From VXYL01 sp965199915 (GTDB taxonomy: Bacteria; Pseudomonadota; Gammaproteobacteria; Pseudomonadales; Azotimanducaceae): 64,000 bases of DNA. The stretch spans positions 2,728,001 to 2,792,000 of the forward strand of contig OZ241348.1 of NCBI GenBank assembly GCA_965199915.1, written 5' to 3'. Shown piece after piece: positions 23,852-33,153 of this stretch. The notes below the pieces were generated by a model. The model searched no databases, had not been told where the DNA came from, and was given only the letters and a program-made list of their open reading frames with translations. Made by a program: the position numbers and the translations under genes. Position 1 is the first letter of the stretch; each line of letters starts with the position of its first letter.

Positions 23852-24742
23852 TCAATCCTCGCGGCGTGGAACACCGAGTTGCTCGCGGAAGAACGCGCCG
23901 AGCGTGGCGGCCAAGCGCGTGGTGGCGGCGGACGCTTGGTACGCGAAAGCGTGCGGCAGCCCCGGCAGGAACAGGTAGTGCAGCGCCCCGCCCGCCTCTT
24001 GATAGGCATGCACGAGATCGAGCGTCATGCGGCGCGGCACGTTGGCGTCTGCGCCGGGCTGCGCGAGCAAGAGCGGCGGCACATCGGTGGCCTCGCCCGC
24101 GGCAAGCAGGCGCAGCACGCTCGCCACGCGCATTTGCGCCTCGTCCACGAAGTAGCGTTGGTGAGCGCGCACCAGTTCTTCGCGCCCGGCCCGCTGCGCG
24201 TAGTGGAAGCGCAGCAGCGGATTGGACACCGGCCACAAGGCCGCCACGCAACGCACCTGCGCGGAAACCTCCGCCGCCGGCGTCTGGGCGCCGTCCACCA
24301 GAATCGACGTGCCGCGGTGGGCGTCGATGTCCGGCTGCGTTGCCGCCAGCAAGGCCAGGTGCCCGCCTGAGGAGCTGCCGATCAAGCCGATGCGTTCACC
24401 GTCCACGCCCAGCTCCCCGGCGTTGGCGCGCACGAAACGCACGCCGGCGGCGATGTCTTGCACCGCGCACGGATGCTTGCCGTTCCGGCCGTCGCGAAAG
24501 TCCAGCGAGAACACGTCGAAGCCGGCTTCGGCCAAGTGTGTACACAGCACGGATGGCGTGTGCCGGTCGTTCGTCGTCCACGCGCCGCCATGCACCATGA
24601 CCACGGCGGCGCCGCTGCGCGAACCGCGTTCCGCCCGGTGGTGTTCGGCATGCAAATCCCGCAAGCCCGCGCGCCCGTAGACGAGGGTGGCGGTGTCGGT
24701 CAAGGGCAAACGCGGCGCAGAATGTGCGACATTTGGTGGCAA
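23852..24742 (-). CDS. Alpha/beta hydrolase (carboxylesterase/lipase-like)
   Basis: 296 residues with the alpha/beta hydrolase core: oxyanion-hole HGG in VMVHGGAWTTNDRH near residue 50, the nucleophile Ser in GLIGSSSGGHLAL near residue 120, Asp in AQPGADANVP and His in LPGLPHAFAY. It belongs near the hormone-sensitive-lipase or acyl-peptidase-like esterases. There is no signal peptide, so it should be cytoplasmic. It lies 73 bp upstream of the Do protease gene on the same strand, with no evidence for a shared function. Confidence 0.83.
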   Translation of the reverse strand: MPPNVAHSAPRLPLTDTATLVYGRAGLRDLHAEHHRAERGSRSGAAVVMVHGGAWTTNDRHTPSVLCTHLAEAGFDVFSLDFRDGRNGKHPCAVQDIAAGVRFVRANAGELGVDGERIGLIGSSSGGHLALLAATQPDIDAHRGTSILVDGAQTPAAEVSAQVRCVAALWPVSNPLLRFHYAQRAGREELVRAHQRYFVDEAQMRVASVLRLLAAGEATDVPPLLLAQPGADANVPRRMTLDLVHAYQEAGGALHYLFLPGLPHAFAYQASAATTRLAATLGAFFREQLGVPRRED

Positions 24743-24783
24743 CGCGCCCTCAAGTCGATGGACAGCGGCCGGCAGCCGCGGTG

Positions 24784-25335
24784 CTAAGGCCGAGGCAGGG
24801 CCGGGCCATGCGTCTCGTCATCGCGCCCTTGGCCCGCCCGCTTTCGCCGCGTCAATCCAAAGCCCTCCAGCAGACCTTCGACCCGGCCAAGCCGCTCGCG
24901 CACATCGCCAAGCTGTTCGCCGAATGCATCGATCCGCTTGCCCAGTCGATCGATCCGCCCGCCCAACTCCCGCTGCACGCTGGTGATGCGCTCGCTCAAT
25001 CCATCGATCCGCCCGCCCAGCTCCCGCTGCACCGCGGTGATCCGCTCGGTCAATGCATCGACCCGCCCGCTCAATCGATCGATCCGCCCGCCCAGCTCCC
25101 GCTGCACCCCGGTGATGCGCTCCCCCAACTCCCGCTGCACGCCGGTGATGCGCTCGCTCAATCCATCGATCCGCCCCCCCAGCTCCCGCTGCACAGCCGT
25201 GATGCGCTCGCCCAACTCCCGTTGCACGCCGGTGATGCGCTCGCTCATCTCCCGGCGCAACGAGCGGTTCGATGTGGCGATTGCGATCAAAATCGCGATC
25301 CCAACAGTAATGATGGCCCAAAAATCAGGACTCAC
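24784..25335 (-). CDS. Membrane-anchored coiled-coil repeat protein
   Basis: 183 residues from a GTG at 25335, fixed by a perfect ribosome site (AAGGAGG eight bases upstream). One transmembrane segment near residues 5-22 (WAIITVGIAILIAIATS) is followed by about 120 residues of near-identical units such as RITGVQRELGE, RITAVQRELGG and RIDGLSE, in 11- and 7-residue steps, predicted to form a long coiled coil in the cytoplasm or periplasm. It looks like bacterial coiled-coil proteins often annotated as hypothetical. The repeat number is likely to vary between strains. Confidence 0.75.
   Translation of the reverse strand: MSPDFWAIITVGIAILIAIATSNRSLRREMSERITGVQRELGERITAVQRELGGRIDGLSERITGVQRELGERITGVQRELGGRIDRLSGRVDALTERITAVQRELGGRIDGLSERITSVQRELGGRIDRLGKRIDAFGEQLGDVRERLGRVEGLLEGFGLTRRKRAGQGRDDETHGPALPRP
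24940..25260. repeat. Tandem 21/33-bp coding repeats
   Basis: Plus-strand text repeats ATCCGCCCGCCCAGCTCCCG followed by CTGCAC and TGATGCGCTC in alternating 21- and 33-bp steps. These are the minus-strand codons for the coiled-coil units of the gene at 24784-25335. There are no spacers, so it is not a CRISPR array. Confidence 0.75.
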
Positions 25336-25549
25336 GACAACAACCTCCTTCTCGTCTTCGTTGTGTGCGGCTGCGCCAGCTCGGCGCGGCACGCCCGCGC
25401 ACGTGGCTTGTCGTTCGGCGCACATGCGTCTTGAGCATCTTAGACCGTCCAGACGGGCGAAAAAATGGGCCGATGCTCGATGTGGCGCACGTTTTTACCG
25501 CATTGGGCCGTAGGACATCGCCCTCTTCTTGCAAGGCGGACGCCGCAGC

Positions 25550-26410
25550 TCAGGCGGGCGGCTGATGGGGTTCGCGCGCGTCCACGCTGGCGTCCGCCAC
25601 CAGCACCACGGTGTCGTCCGCCTTGGTGATCCACACGAACGCCTCGGCGCGCTCGCCGGAGGCGGGTTTCGCCACGCCGCGAACGGTGATGGTGTCCGCA
25701 GGCCACACCGGATTGGTGAACTTGGCGGCCAGACGCCCGGAACGCCACCACGCGAAGCCGAACCACTGCTCCAGGATGTGCGCGGCGTAGGCCAGCGTCA
25801 TGCGCCCGCCCACCACCACGTCGCGGAAGCCGAGCTCGGCGGAGGCGGCTTTGTCCGTGTGGTAGTTGGCGTCGCCGTGGAAGTACTCGCCGCACATCTC
25901 CAAGGTGATGGTGCGCGAAAGGCCGCCGAAGGGTTCGCCGTCAGGGATGTCGAACTTGCGGGCGCCCGGCTTCTTGGTGGCGTCGCGGAAGCGCACTTCG
26001 CCGTCCGCCGGCGCTTCGCGCAGAAAACTCTGGTGATGCCGCGTGCGCACCATGAGCGCACCGTCGCCGTCGCGCAGATCCGCTTGGTAGTTCACCACCA
26101 TGCGGTTGCGATGCGGATAGATGTCGAGGATGCTGCCGCTGGCGGTGTAGGCGCCGCCCCGCGCCACCGCGCGGTGGCTTTCCCACTCCTGCTTCATCCA
26201 CAAGTGGCCGATGTGGTTGGGGAACGCGATTTCGTTGAAATAGCCTCCCTCGGCGTCGCACGCCACGGACGTGGGCACGAAGTCCGCCAAGGCGTCCGCG
26301 TGGGCGTCCAGCTTCAGGCCGCCGTGGTAGTCGCGCAGCAGGCGGTCGGTGATGTGGTAGCTGCGTTCGCGCAGTGCTTTGCCGACGAACGGTTCCGCGA
26401 CGTTGGTCAT
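25550..26410 (-). CDS. MaoC-like hotdog-fold protein
   Basis: 286 residues. The C-terminal half is a MaoC-type hotdog: VVVGGRMTLAYAAHILEQWF, then FTNPVWPADTITVRGVA. The N-terminal half reads like a second, degenerate hotdog (FVPTSVACDAEGGYFNEIAF). Double-hotdog MaoC proteins hydrate enoyl-CoAs or act on related thioesters. The usual Asp/His hydratase pair is not obvious, so catalytic activity is uncertain. It fits with the acyl-CoA ligase, thiolase and PhyH genes nearby. Confidence 0.7.
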   Translation of the reverse strand: MTNVAEPFVGKALRERSYHITDRLLRDYHGGLKLDAHADALADFVPTSVACDAEGGYFNEIAFPNHIGHLWMKQEWESHRAVARGGAYTASGSILDIYPHRNRMVVNYQADLRDGDGALMVRTRHHQSFLREAPADGEVRFRDATKKPGARKFDIPDGEPFGGLSRTITLEMCGEYFHGDANYHTDKAASAELGFRDVVVGGRMTLAYAAHILEQWFGFAWWRSGRLAAKFTNPVWPADTITVRGVAKPASGERAEAFVWITKADDTVVLVADASVDAREPHQPPA

Positions 26411-26515
26411 GTCTTCTCCCCCTCAAGCGTCTGGTGGAACACGAATTGGATGTCCTACTGTTGGTTGGCGATGCTTGCCGTGACATCCCATCGCGGATGA
26501 TACCGAAGCACGGCG

Positions 26516-26543
26516 TTGACATCGGCGGCGATTGGCCTAAGGT
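26516..26543 (+). promoter_or_regulatory. Promoter giving a possible leaderless transcript
   Basis: A consensus -35 TTGACA (26516-26521), a 16-bp spacer and a weak -10 TAAGGT (26538-26543). The gene's ATG is at 26550, six bases after the -10, so transcription would start at or next to the start codon. Confidence 0.45.
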
Positions 26544-26549
26544 GCGGAC

Positions 26550-28097
26550 ATGACCAAGCGCAAGCTGCCCATCGGCATCCAGACGTTCCGCAAGATCCGC
26601 GAGGAGGAGTGCTACTACGTCGACAAGACATCCTTCATCGGGCGCTTGGTCGAGGAGGGCGCGCACTATTTCCTCTCCCGCCCGCGGCGGTTCGGCAAGA
26701 GCCTCCTGCTGGACACGCTCAAAGAACTGTTCGAGGGCAACGAGGCGCTCTTCGCCGGGCTGGACATCCATGGGAAGTGGGACTGGGCCGTTCGCCATCC
26801 CGTGCTGCGTTTGAGCTTCGGCAGCGGCAACTTCAAGGCACCTGGCTTTCTGGAAGCCAACTTCATGGAAAAGCTGGCCGCCATCGAGCGGGAGGCGCAG
26901 ATCTCCAGCGAGTACGCCACCGCGCCCGGCCGCTTCGCCAACTTGATCGCCGCGCTGCATCGCCAAGCCGACCGGCCTGTGGTCGTGTTGGTGGACGAGT
27001 ACGACAAGCCGATTCTGGACGCCTTGGACGAGCCGGATGTGGCCCGCGCCAATCGCGACTTCCTGCGCGGCGTCTATTCGGTGATCAAGGATTCGGACGC
27101 CCATGTGCGCTTCACGTTCCTAACCGGCGTGAGCAAGTTCTCCAAGGTGAGCCTCTTCTCCGGCCTCAACAATCTCACCGACATCACTTTGGAACCCGCG
27201 TATTCGGCCGTCTGCGGCTACACCGAGCGGGACTTGGACCGCGTGTTCGCGCCGGAACTCGAAGGGCTGGACCGAGACCAAGTGCGGCACTGGTACAACG
27301 GCTACACTTGGCTCGGCGAGACGGTGTACAACCCGTTCGACATTCTGCTCCTGCTGCGCCGCCGCGCGTTCGGCGCCTATTGGTTCGAGACGGGCAGCCC
27401 GGCGTTTCTGGTGGAAACCCTGATGAAACGAGGCGTCAGCCCGGTGGACTTGGAGACCATGACGAGCACCGACGAATTGCTCTCGGCTTTCGACGTGGAG
27501 GAAATCGCCACCGAAGCCCTGCTTTTCCAAACGGGCTACCTCACCATCCAAGAGCGCAGCAATGTCGGCGGGGAGACGCTGTATCGGCTTGCCTTCCCCA
27601 ACCGGGAAGTGCGGCAGAGCTTGAACCGCAACCTGCTGCGCCACCTGTCAGGGCGCGCCCTGCGCCAAGGCGCGAACAGCATCCGGCTGCACGAGCTGCT
27701 TTGCGCCAACGACTTCGACGGCCTCAAGGAGCTCTTCCACGCCTTCTACGCCAGCATCCCCCACCAGTGGTACACCAACAACGACATCGCCCATTTCGAG
27801 GGTTACTACGCGGCGGTGTTCTACGCCTACTTCGCCGGACTGGGGCTCGACATCGCCGTGGAGGACAGCACCAGCCAAGGCCGCTTGGACATGGCGGTGT
27901 TCTTCAACGGCAACGTCTATCTGTTCGAGTTCAAAGTGGTGGAACTCGCGCCAGAGGGCGGGGCAATGGCGCAGCTAAAGGCGAAGAACTACGCGGACAA
28001 ATACCGCCATCTGCAACAGCCGATCCATTTGATCGGCGTGGAGTTCAGCAAGGCGTCCCGCAACGTCCTCGCATTGGATGTGGAACAGGCGGCGTAA
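26550..28097 (+). CDS. AAA-ATPase-like protein with C-terminal PD-(D/E)XK nuclease domain
   Basis: 515 residues of the AAA-ATPase_like plus PDDEXK_9 (DUF1703) family. The N-terminus MTKRKLPIGIQTFRKIREEE and YYVDKT, the modified P-loop RPRRFGKSLLLDTL near residue 50 and VVVLVDEYDKPILD near residue 150 are diagnostic. The C-terminal nuclease motif is GRLDMAVFF followed by LFEFKVV near residue 480. The family is abundant in some genomes with no settled function; nucleic-acid cleavage is inferred. It is intact, isolated and next to an insertion sequence. Confidence 0.88.
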   Translation: MTKRKLPIGIQTFRKIREEECYYVDKTSFIGRLVEEGAHYFLSRPRRFGKSLLLDTLKELFEGNEALFAGLDIHGKWDWAVRHPVLRLSFGSGNFKAPGFLEANFMEKLAAIEREAQISSEYATAPGRFANLIAALHRQADRPVVVLVDEYDKPILDALDEPDVARANRDFLRGVYSVIKDSDAHVRFTFLTGVSKFSKVSLFSGLNNLTDITLEPAYSAVCGYTERDLDRVFAPELEGLDRDQVRHWYNGYTWLGETVYNPFDILLLLRRRAFGAYWFETGSPAFLVETLMKRGVSPVDLETMTSTDELLSAFDVEEIATEALLFQTGYLTIQERSNVGGETLYRLAFPNREVRQSLNRNLLRHLSGRALRQGANSIRLHELLCANDFDGLKELFHAFYASIPHQWYTNNDIAHFEGYYAAVFYAYFAGLGLDIAVEDSTSQGRLDMAVFFNGNVYLFEFKVVELAPEGGAMAQLKAKNYADKYRHLQQPIHLIGVEFSKASRNVLALDVEQAA

Positions 28098-28181
28098 AGA
28101 GGCCGACCACTTGGCAATGCACAAGAGCGCAAGACCTGATCGCCACCGGGCAGCTACCGCCAGTGGGGCCCCTACCTATTC

Positions 28182-29497
28182 GTGTTAGGCGTCTCGCTCC
28201 TATAAATGCTACGATAGAGGTCTTCGGCAAGGAGGCTCGATGGTCATGGAAGACGCCGTCACGCAGTCGATACGTGGGAAGTTTCTGGTTCTGGAACGGG
28301 TTCTGGACGAGCGGGCGAAGCGGCTGTGGGCGGCGGCGGAGGCGCGGTCGCTGGGCCGGGGCGGCGTCACGGGGGTGGCGGAGGCGACGGGGATGTCGCG
28401 GAGCCGGATCCACGCGGGGCTGCGGGAGATCGATTCGGCGGGACCGGGGGGCGTTTCGTCGTCGGGGCGGCAGCGGGCGCCGGGCGCGGGCCGGAAGCGC
28501 GTCGAGGAGAAGGACGCGGGGCTGGTGGAGGCGCTGCGGCGGCTGGTCGACCCGGCGACGCGCGGGGATCCGACGGGGCCGCTGCTGTGGACGACGCTGA
28601 GCGCGGCGCGGCTGTCGGAGGCGCTGGGGAAGGAGGGCCACCCGGCGAGCGAGCGGACGGTGAACCGCCTGCTGCACGACCTGGGCTACAGCCTGCAGTC
28701 GAACCGCAAGACGGTGGAGGGCCGGCAGCACCCGGACCGCGACGCGCAGTTCCGGCACGTCAACCGCAAGGCGAAGACGTTCCAGGGCCGCGGCGAGCCG
28801 GTGGTGTCGGTGGACACGAAGAAGAAGGAGCTGGTGGGCAATTTCCGCAACGGCGGCAGGGAATGGCATCCGAAGGGGGAGCCGGAGAAGGTGCTGGTCC
28901 ACGACTTCAAGGACAAGGAGCTGGGCAAGGCAATTCCGTACGGAGTCTACGACCTGGCGGCGAACAACGGCTGGGTGAGCGTGGGCGTGGACCACGACAC
29001 GGCGTCCTTCGCGGCGGAGTCGGTGCGGCGCTGGTGGGAGCGGATGGGACGCCACGCGTACCCGGACGCGAAGCGCCTGCTGGTGACGGCGGACGCGGGC
29101 GGCTCGAACGGGCCGCGCAACCGGCTGTGGAAGGTGGAGCTGCAGCGCGTCGCAGACGCGACGGGGCTGGAGGTGTCGGTGTGCCACTTCCCGCCGGGCA
29201 CCAGCAAGTGGAACAAGATCGAGCACCGGATGTTCTGCTGGATCACGGAGAACTGGCGCGGGCGCCCGCTGGTCAGCCGCGAGGCGGTGGTGGAGCTGAT
29301 CGCCAACACGACGACGCGCGGTGGGCTGTCGATCCGGGCGGAACTGGACGAGAACGAGTACCCGACCGGCGTGAAGGTGAGCGACGAGGAACTGGCCGGC
29401 GTGCGCATCAGGCGCTCCGCGTTTCACGGCGATTGGAACTACATGGTTTCGCCAAATAAGAAAACGCTCAATTGAAGTGTTTATTTATGCGAAACAC
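28182..29497 (+). mobile_element. ISAzo13-type insertion sequence
   Basis: The transposase gene is bracketed by short imperfect inverted ends: GTGTTAGGCGT from 28182 and, reading inwards on the other strand, GTGTTTCGCAT from 29497 (8 of 11 match). No clear target-site duplication is visible, so the ends are provisional. The right end lies 2 bp from the permease stop. Confidence 0.55.
28240..29475 (+). CDS. ISAzo13 family transposase
   Basis: 411 residues, full length for the family. A helix-turn-helix region (GVTGVAEATGMSRSRIHAGL) is followed by a DDE core: VVSVDTKKKELVGNF near residue 190, LLVTADAGGSNG near residue 283 and the NKIEHRMF segment near residue 326. AAGGAGG stands four bases before ATG 28240 and ten before an in-frame ATG at 28246, so either start is possible. 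The codon use is extremely GC-rich, more than its neighbours, which suggests recent arrival. The gene looks intact. Confidence 0.9.
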   Translation: MVMEDAVTQSIRGKFLVLERVLDERAKRLWAAAEARSLGRGGVTGVAEATGMSRSRIHAGLREIDSAGPGGVSSSGRQRAPGAGRKRVEEKDAGLVEALRRLVDPATRGDPTGPLLWTTLSAARLSEALGKEGHPASERTVNRLLHDLGYSLQSNRKTVEGRQHPDRDAQFRHVNRKAKTFQGRGEPVVSVDTKKKELVGNFRNGGREWHPKGEPEKVLVHDFKDKELGKAIPYGVYDLAANNGWVSVGVDHDTASFAAESVRRWWERMGRHAYPDAKRLLVTADAGGSNGPRNRLWKVELQRVADATGLEVSVCHFPPGTSKWNKIEHRMFCWITENWRGRPLVSREAVVELIANTTTRGGLSIRAELDENEYPTGVKVSDEELAGVRIRRSAFHGDWNYMVSPNKKTLN

Positions 29498-29498
29498 C

Positions 29499-31247
29499 TT
29501 AGTTGTCGCCTGTGTTGTCCACGCGCACGGTGAGGATGTCGGCGCTGTGGTATTGCTGGTGGCGCACCGACGCCGCGTGGTGTCGCAACAGCCGCAGAGA
29601 CAGATCCCGCTCCACGGCGTCGCCCGGGGCAACGGGCAGCAGCACCACCAAGTCCTCGAGGTTGCGCTGCCCCGGCGCGGCGAGAAACTCCAACTCGGCC
29701 CCGCGGCCTTCGCTGTGAACGGTGACCAGCAGGCGCCGCGCTTTGCGGTCGCGCGGCTGCGCGCCTTCTTCTTCCTCCAATGAAGCGAGCAGACACAGCA
29801 GCGCCTCCTCGCCGGCCGACCGCAGGCGAGCGGCCGCTTCCTCGTCCCAGCCGTGGCCGCTGGCGAAGCGCGCCAAGAAGGAGTCGATCTCCGGCACGGA
29901 GGCGGTGTCGAGCGCCGTTTCGATGCGTTGCCGCCGGCCGCTCGTGAGCCGCATGAAGAGCGTCAACACGATTGCCATCAACCCTCCGCTCGCCATGCCG
30001 TTGCCGAGCAGGTCGGCCCACAATCCGCCGAGCTGGTCAGCGAAGATCACGCCGTTTTGGAACCCCACGCCCACCCAAAACGACACGCCCACGATCACCC
30101 CCTTGCGGTAGTCGGCGCCGTCGCGCACCACCATCCGCATGCCGAGCACGAACAGCATCGCCAAGAGCACGGTGACATAAGCGGCCACCACTGGCCCCGG
30201 GATGGCGAGCAACACGGCCGCCATCTTGGGGAAAAACGCCACGCCTACGAATACGACGCCGATCCACACGCCGACGCTGCGCGCCGCGATGCCGGTGAGT
30301 TCCGTCATGGCGATGCTGCTGCTGTAGGTGGTGTTCGGCACGGTGCCGACCAAGCCGGAAAGCACATTGCCGACGCCGTCCGCCGCCACCGCGCCCTGCA
30401 CCTCGCGGTAGTCGGTGGCGCGCGGATTGCGCCACGCAACGCCTTGCACCGCGGTGGCGTCTCCCACCGTCTCTATCGCGCCGATCCAAGTGGCGATCAG
30501 GAACATCGGCAGCAGCACCGCGAACGTCTTGCCGAAGGAAACGTCCAACCCAGGCCAAGCGCCGATGTCCGGCATCCCGAACCAACCGGCTTCCACGACA
30601 CCGGCCGTGTCGTAGAGGCCAAAGAAAGCCGCCACCGCGCACCCCGTGGCCAACCCGATCACGGGCGCCCAAAGGCGCAACCAACCGGTGGCGCGCATGG
30701 CGAGCCCGGCGATCAACAGCAGCGTCACGGTCGCGCTCGCCGGGGCGGCGGCCGGCGGCGCGCCTGCGGGCACGTCTTTGAGCATGTCGAAGATCATCGG
30801 CATCACCGTGACGGCTATCAGCATGATCACCGTGCCCGCCACCGTGGGCGTGATGACGCGCCGCAGCAGCGCCAGCCGCGAGGCAAGCAGGAATTGACCA
30901 AGCGCGGAGCACAGCACCAACGTGGCCAACATGCCCGGCCCGCCCTCGGCGAGGGCCGTGGTGCTAACGGCGATGAAGACGCCGGAGGTGCCCATCAACA
31001 AGGGATAGCCGGCGCCGATGGGGCCCAAGCGGACCGCTTGCAGAATCGTGGTGACGCCGCTCACGAACAGCGCCGCGAACACCGCCCACGTTAGGTACTC
31101 CGCGCTGCCGTCGGCAGCGCGGATGACGATCGCCGGCGTCAACACGATGCCGGCCACGCACAGGGCGGCTTGCTGAAACCCCATGCCGAACGCCAGCGCC
31201 GTCGGCGGACGATCCGGCGGTTCGTAGCGAACGGAGGCGCGTTCCAT
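29499..31247 (-). CDS. NCS2 nucleobase permease with C-terminal HATPase-like domain
   Basis: 582 residues. Residues 15-440 are a xanthine/uracil permease of about 14 membrane segments, with TWIGAIETVGDATAV and VGTVPNTTYSSSIAMTELTG as family motifs. The last 130 residues are soluble and resemble an anti-sigma or RsbW-type ATPase module: SFLARFASGHGWDEEAAARL with EEALLCLL, and a closing DLSLRLLRHHAASVRHQQ strand-helix pattern. Such a fusion suggests a permease with its own regulatory domain. The ATG overlaps the acyl-CoA ligase stop (TGATG), so the two are co-translated. Confidence 0.82.
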   Translation of the reverse strand: MERASVRYEPPDRPPTALAFGMGFQQAALCVAGIVLTPAIVIRAADGSAEYLTWAVFAALFVSGVTTILQAVRLGPIGAGYPLLMGTSGVFIAVSTTALAEGGPGMLATLVLCSALGQFLLASRLALLRRVITPTVAGTVIMLIAVTVMPMIFDMLKDVPAGAPPAAAPASATVTLLLIAGLAMRATGWLRLWAPVIGLATGCAVAAFFGLYDTAGVVEAGWFGMPDIGAWPGLDVSFGKTFAVLLPMFLIATWIGAIETVGDATAVQGVAWRNPRATDYREVQGAVAADGVGNVLSGLVGTVPNTTYSSSIAMTELTGIAARSVGVWIGVVFVGVAFFPKMAAVLLAIPGPVVAAYVTVLLAMLFVLGMRMVVRDGADYRKGVIVGVSFWVGVGFQNGVIFADQLGGLWADLLGNGMASGGLMAIVLTLFMRLTSGRRQRIETALDTASVPEIDSFLARFASGHGWDEEAAARLRSAGEEALLCLLASLEEEEGAQPRDRKARRLLVTVHSEGRGAELEFLAAPGQRNLEDLVVLLPVAPGDAVERDLSLRLLRHHAASVRHQQYHSADILTVRVDNTGDN

Positions 31248-32902
31248 CACGTTTGGGCGAGGCCCGGCAAGTCCGGCAGCCGGTAGCCCCGCGCCGCCAA
31301 ATCCGCGCGCACGGCCTTCTTGTCCAGCTTGCCGGTGGCGGTGAGCGGAATGCTCTCGGCGTAAAGCACGTCGTCCGGCAACTGCCACTTGGCGAACCGC
31401 GCGGCGCAGTGGTCGAGAATCGCCTGCGGGTGCGCTTCGGCGCCGTCGTGCAACACCACCAACGCCACCGGACGCTCGCCCCATTTGGGATGCGGCTGCG
31501 CCACCACGCAGGCTTGGGCGACGCCGTCCAACGCGACGATGTGGTTTTCCAAGTCCACCGACGAAATCCACTCGCCGCCGCTCTTCACCAAGTCCTTGGA
31601 GCGGTCGGCGATGATCAGGTACTCCTCCGCGTCAATGCTTCCCACATCGCCCGTGATCAGCCAATCCTCGTGAAAGCGGTCCGGCTGCGGGTTCTTGTAG
31701 TAGGCCGAGCAAATCCACGGGCCGCGCACCAAAATCTCCCCCACGCTCTCGCCATCGTGCGGCAAGCGCTTGAAGTTCGCGTCGAAGACGTCCAGCTCCA
31801 AGCCCGGCAGCAGTTGACCGGCCTTGGCGACGTTGGCAAGTTGCTCGTCCAAATCAAGCGCTCGATGGCCGTGCTTCATCACCCGCCTGGACAAGGTGGC
31901 GAGCGGGCTGGTCTCGGTCATGCCCCAGCCTTGGATCATCTCGACGCCCAAGGCGTCGTGGAACCAGCGGATGAGGGATGGCGGCGGCGCCGAGCCACCG
32001 CACGTCACGCGCGACAGCGCGGAGAGGTCGTGGGCGTTCGGGTCCGCCTCGAAGACGTCCTTCAAGCCCTGCCAGATGGTCGGCACGCCGGCCGACAGCG
32101 TCACGCCCTCCGCCGCCATGAGCGCCGCCAAGCGCTCCGGCGCCATGAACCGATGCGGCATCACCTGTTTGCAGCCGAGCATCAACGCCGCCCACGGAAT
32201 GCCCCAGCCCATGGCGTGGAACATCGGCACGACGCCAAGCACCGTGTCCGCGCCGGACAATCCCATCGCGTCCGTCATGCACTGCGCCATCGTGTGCAGA
32301 TACTGGGAGCGGTGCTCGTACTCCACGCCCTTCGGCCGGCCGGTTGTGCCGCTGGTGTAGCAGAGGCCAAGCGGCGCCGACTCGTCCAGTTCCGGCCACG
32401 CGAAGCGAGTCGGGTGGCCGGCGATAAACTCTTCGTAGTCCACCGCCGGCGCAACGCCGGTGCGCCAGTCCGAGAAGCCTTCCTCCACCGCCACGACGAT
32501 GCGTTCGACGGTGGGAACGCGCCCCGCCAACGGTTCCAAGAGAGGGAGGACATCGGCGTCCGCAATGATGAGCCGGTCTTCCGCGTGGCCAATGGTGTAT
32601 TCGAGATCGGCCGCGGCGAGGCGGATGTTCAACGTGTGCAGCACCGCGCCCATGCCGGCGGCGGCGTGGTACGCCTCCAAATGGCGCGAGCCGTTCCACA
32701 TGAAGGTGCCCACCCGGTCGCCCGGACGAATGCCGAAGGCCGTCAAGGCATGCGCCAGCTGGTGCGCGCGGGCGCGGGTCTCCGCCAACGTCTGGCGACG
32801 GGTGCCCGCCGCCGTGGCGGTGACCACTTCCGCGTCGGGCGCAACCGCGGCGCCGCGGTCGATGACGCGCGACATCAGAAGCGGCGTGCGCTGCATGGCC
32901 AT
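31247..32902 (-). CDS. Acyl-CoA synthetase (AMP-forming, long-chain type)
   Basis: 551 residues from the ATG at 32902; another ATG two codons later is equally good, and the longer reading frame upstream is rejected. The adenylate-forming motifs are YTSGTTGRPKGVEYEH near residue 187, GWGMTETSP near residue 325, LITGDVGSID near residue 425 and the catalytic Lys in LTATGKLDKKAVR near the end. It activates fatty or related acids as CoA thioesters, feeding the beta-oxidation-like genes in the window. It is first in a two-gene operon with the permease. Confidence 0.9.
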   Translation of the reverse strand: MAMQRTPLLMSRVIDRGAAVAPDAEVVTATAAGTRRQTLAETRARAHQLAHALTAFGIRPGDRVGTFMWNGSRHLEAYHAAAGMGAVLHTLNIRLAAADLEYTIGHAEDRLIIADADVLPLLEPLAGRVPTVERIVVAVEEGFSDWRTGVAPAVDYEEFIAGHPTRFAWPELDESAPLGLCYTSGTTGRPKGVEYEHRSQYLHTMAQCMTDAMGLSGADTVLGVVPMFHAMGWGIPWAALMLGCKQVMPHRFMAPERLAALMAAEGVTLSAGVPTIWQGLKDVFEADPNAHDLSALSRVTCGGSAPPPSLIRWFHDALGVEMIQGWGMTETSPLATLSRRVMKHGHRALDLDEQLANVAKAGQLLPGLELDVFDANFKRLPHDGESVGEILVRGPWICSAYYKNPQPDRFHEDWLITGDVGSIDAEEYLIIADRSKDLVKSGGEWISSVDLENHIVALDGVAQACVVAQPHPKWGERPVALVVLHDGAEAHPQAILDHCAARFAKWQLPDDVLYAESIPLTATGKLDKKAVRADLAARGYRLPDLPGLAQT

Positions 32903-33153
32903 GGCGAGGTTCCAGCTGCCTCCAAAGCGCGGCAAGTGTACCGGAAGCGGCGCCCGAGCGGCGCGGATCTCGCCAAGGCCGCGTGGCCAATCGCACCACG
33001 AAACCGGTGCGCCGAACGCGCCCGCAGCAGGCGCGTACGGTTCATAAAACACAATCAATCAACAGCTTGTGTCGTGAAAGGCGAAATCTGGCACGCCACT
33101 TGAAACCAACGGGACATGGCCGCATCTAAGGCGGCACGCAAGAGGCACACGAG

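Noticed and set aside
24940..25260. CRISPR-like regular repeats
   Set aside because: The units are contiguous without unique spacers, keep an open reading frame and encode a coiled coil; no cas genes are present.
28182..29497. Insertion sequence as the cause of the repeat-flanked cassettes
   Set aside because: The only complete insertion sequence lies far from all four repeat pairs and does not share its ends with them.
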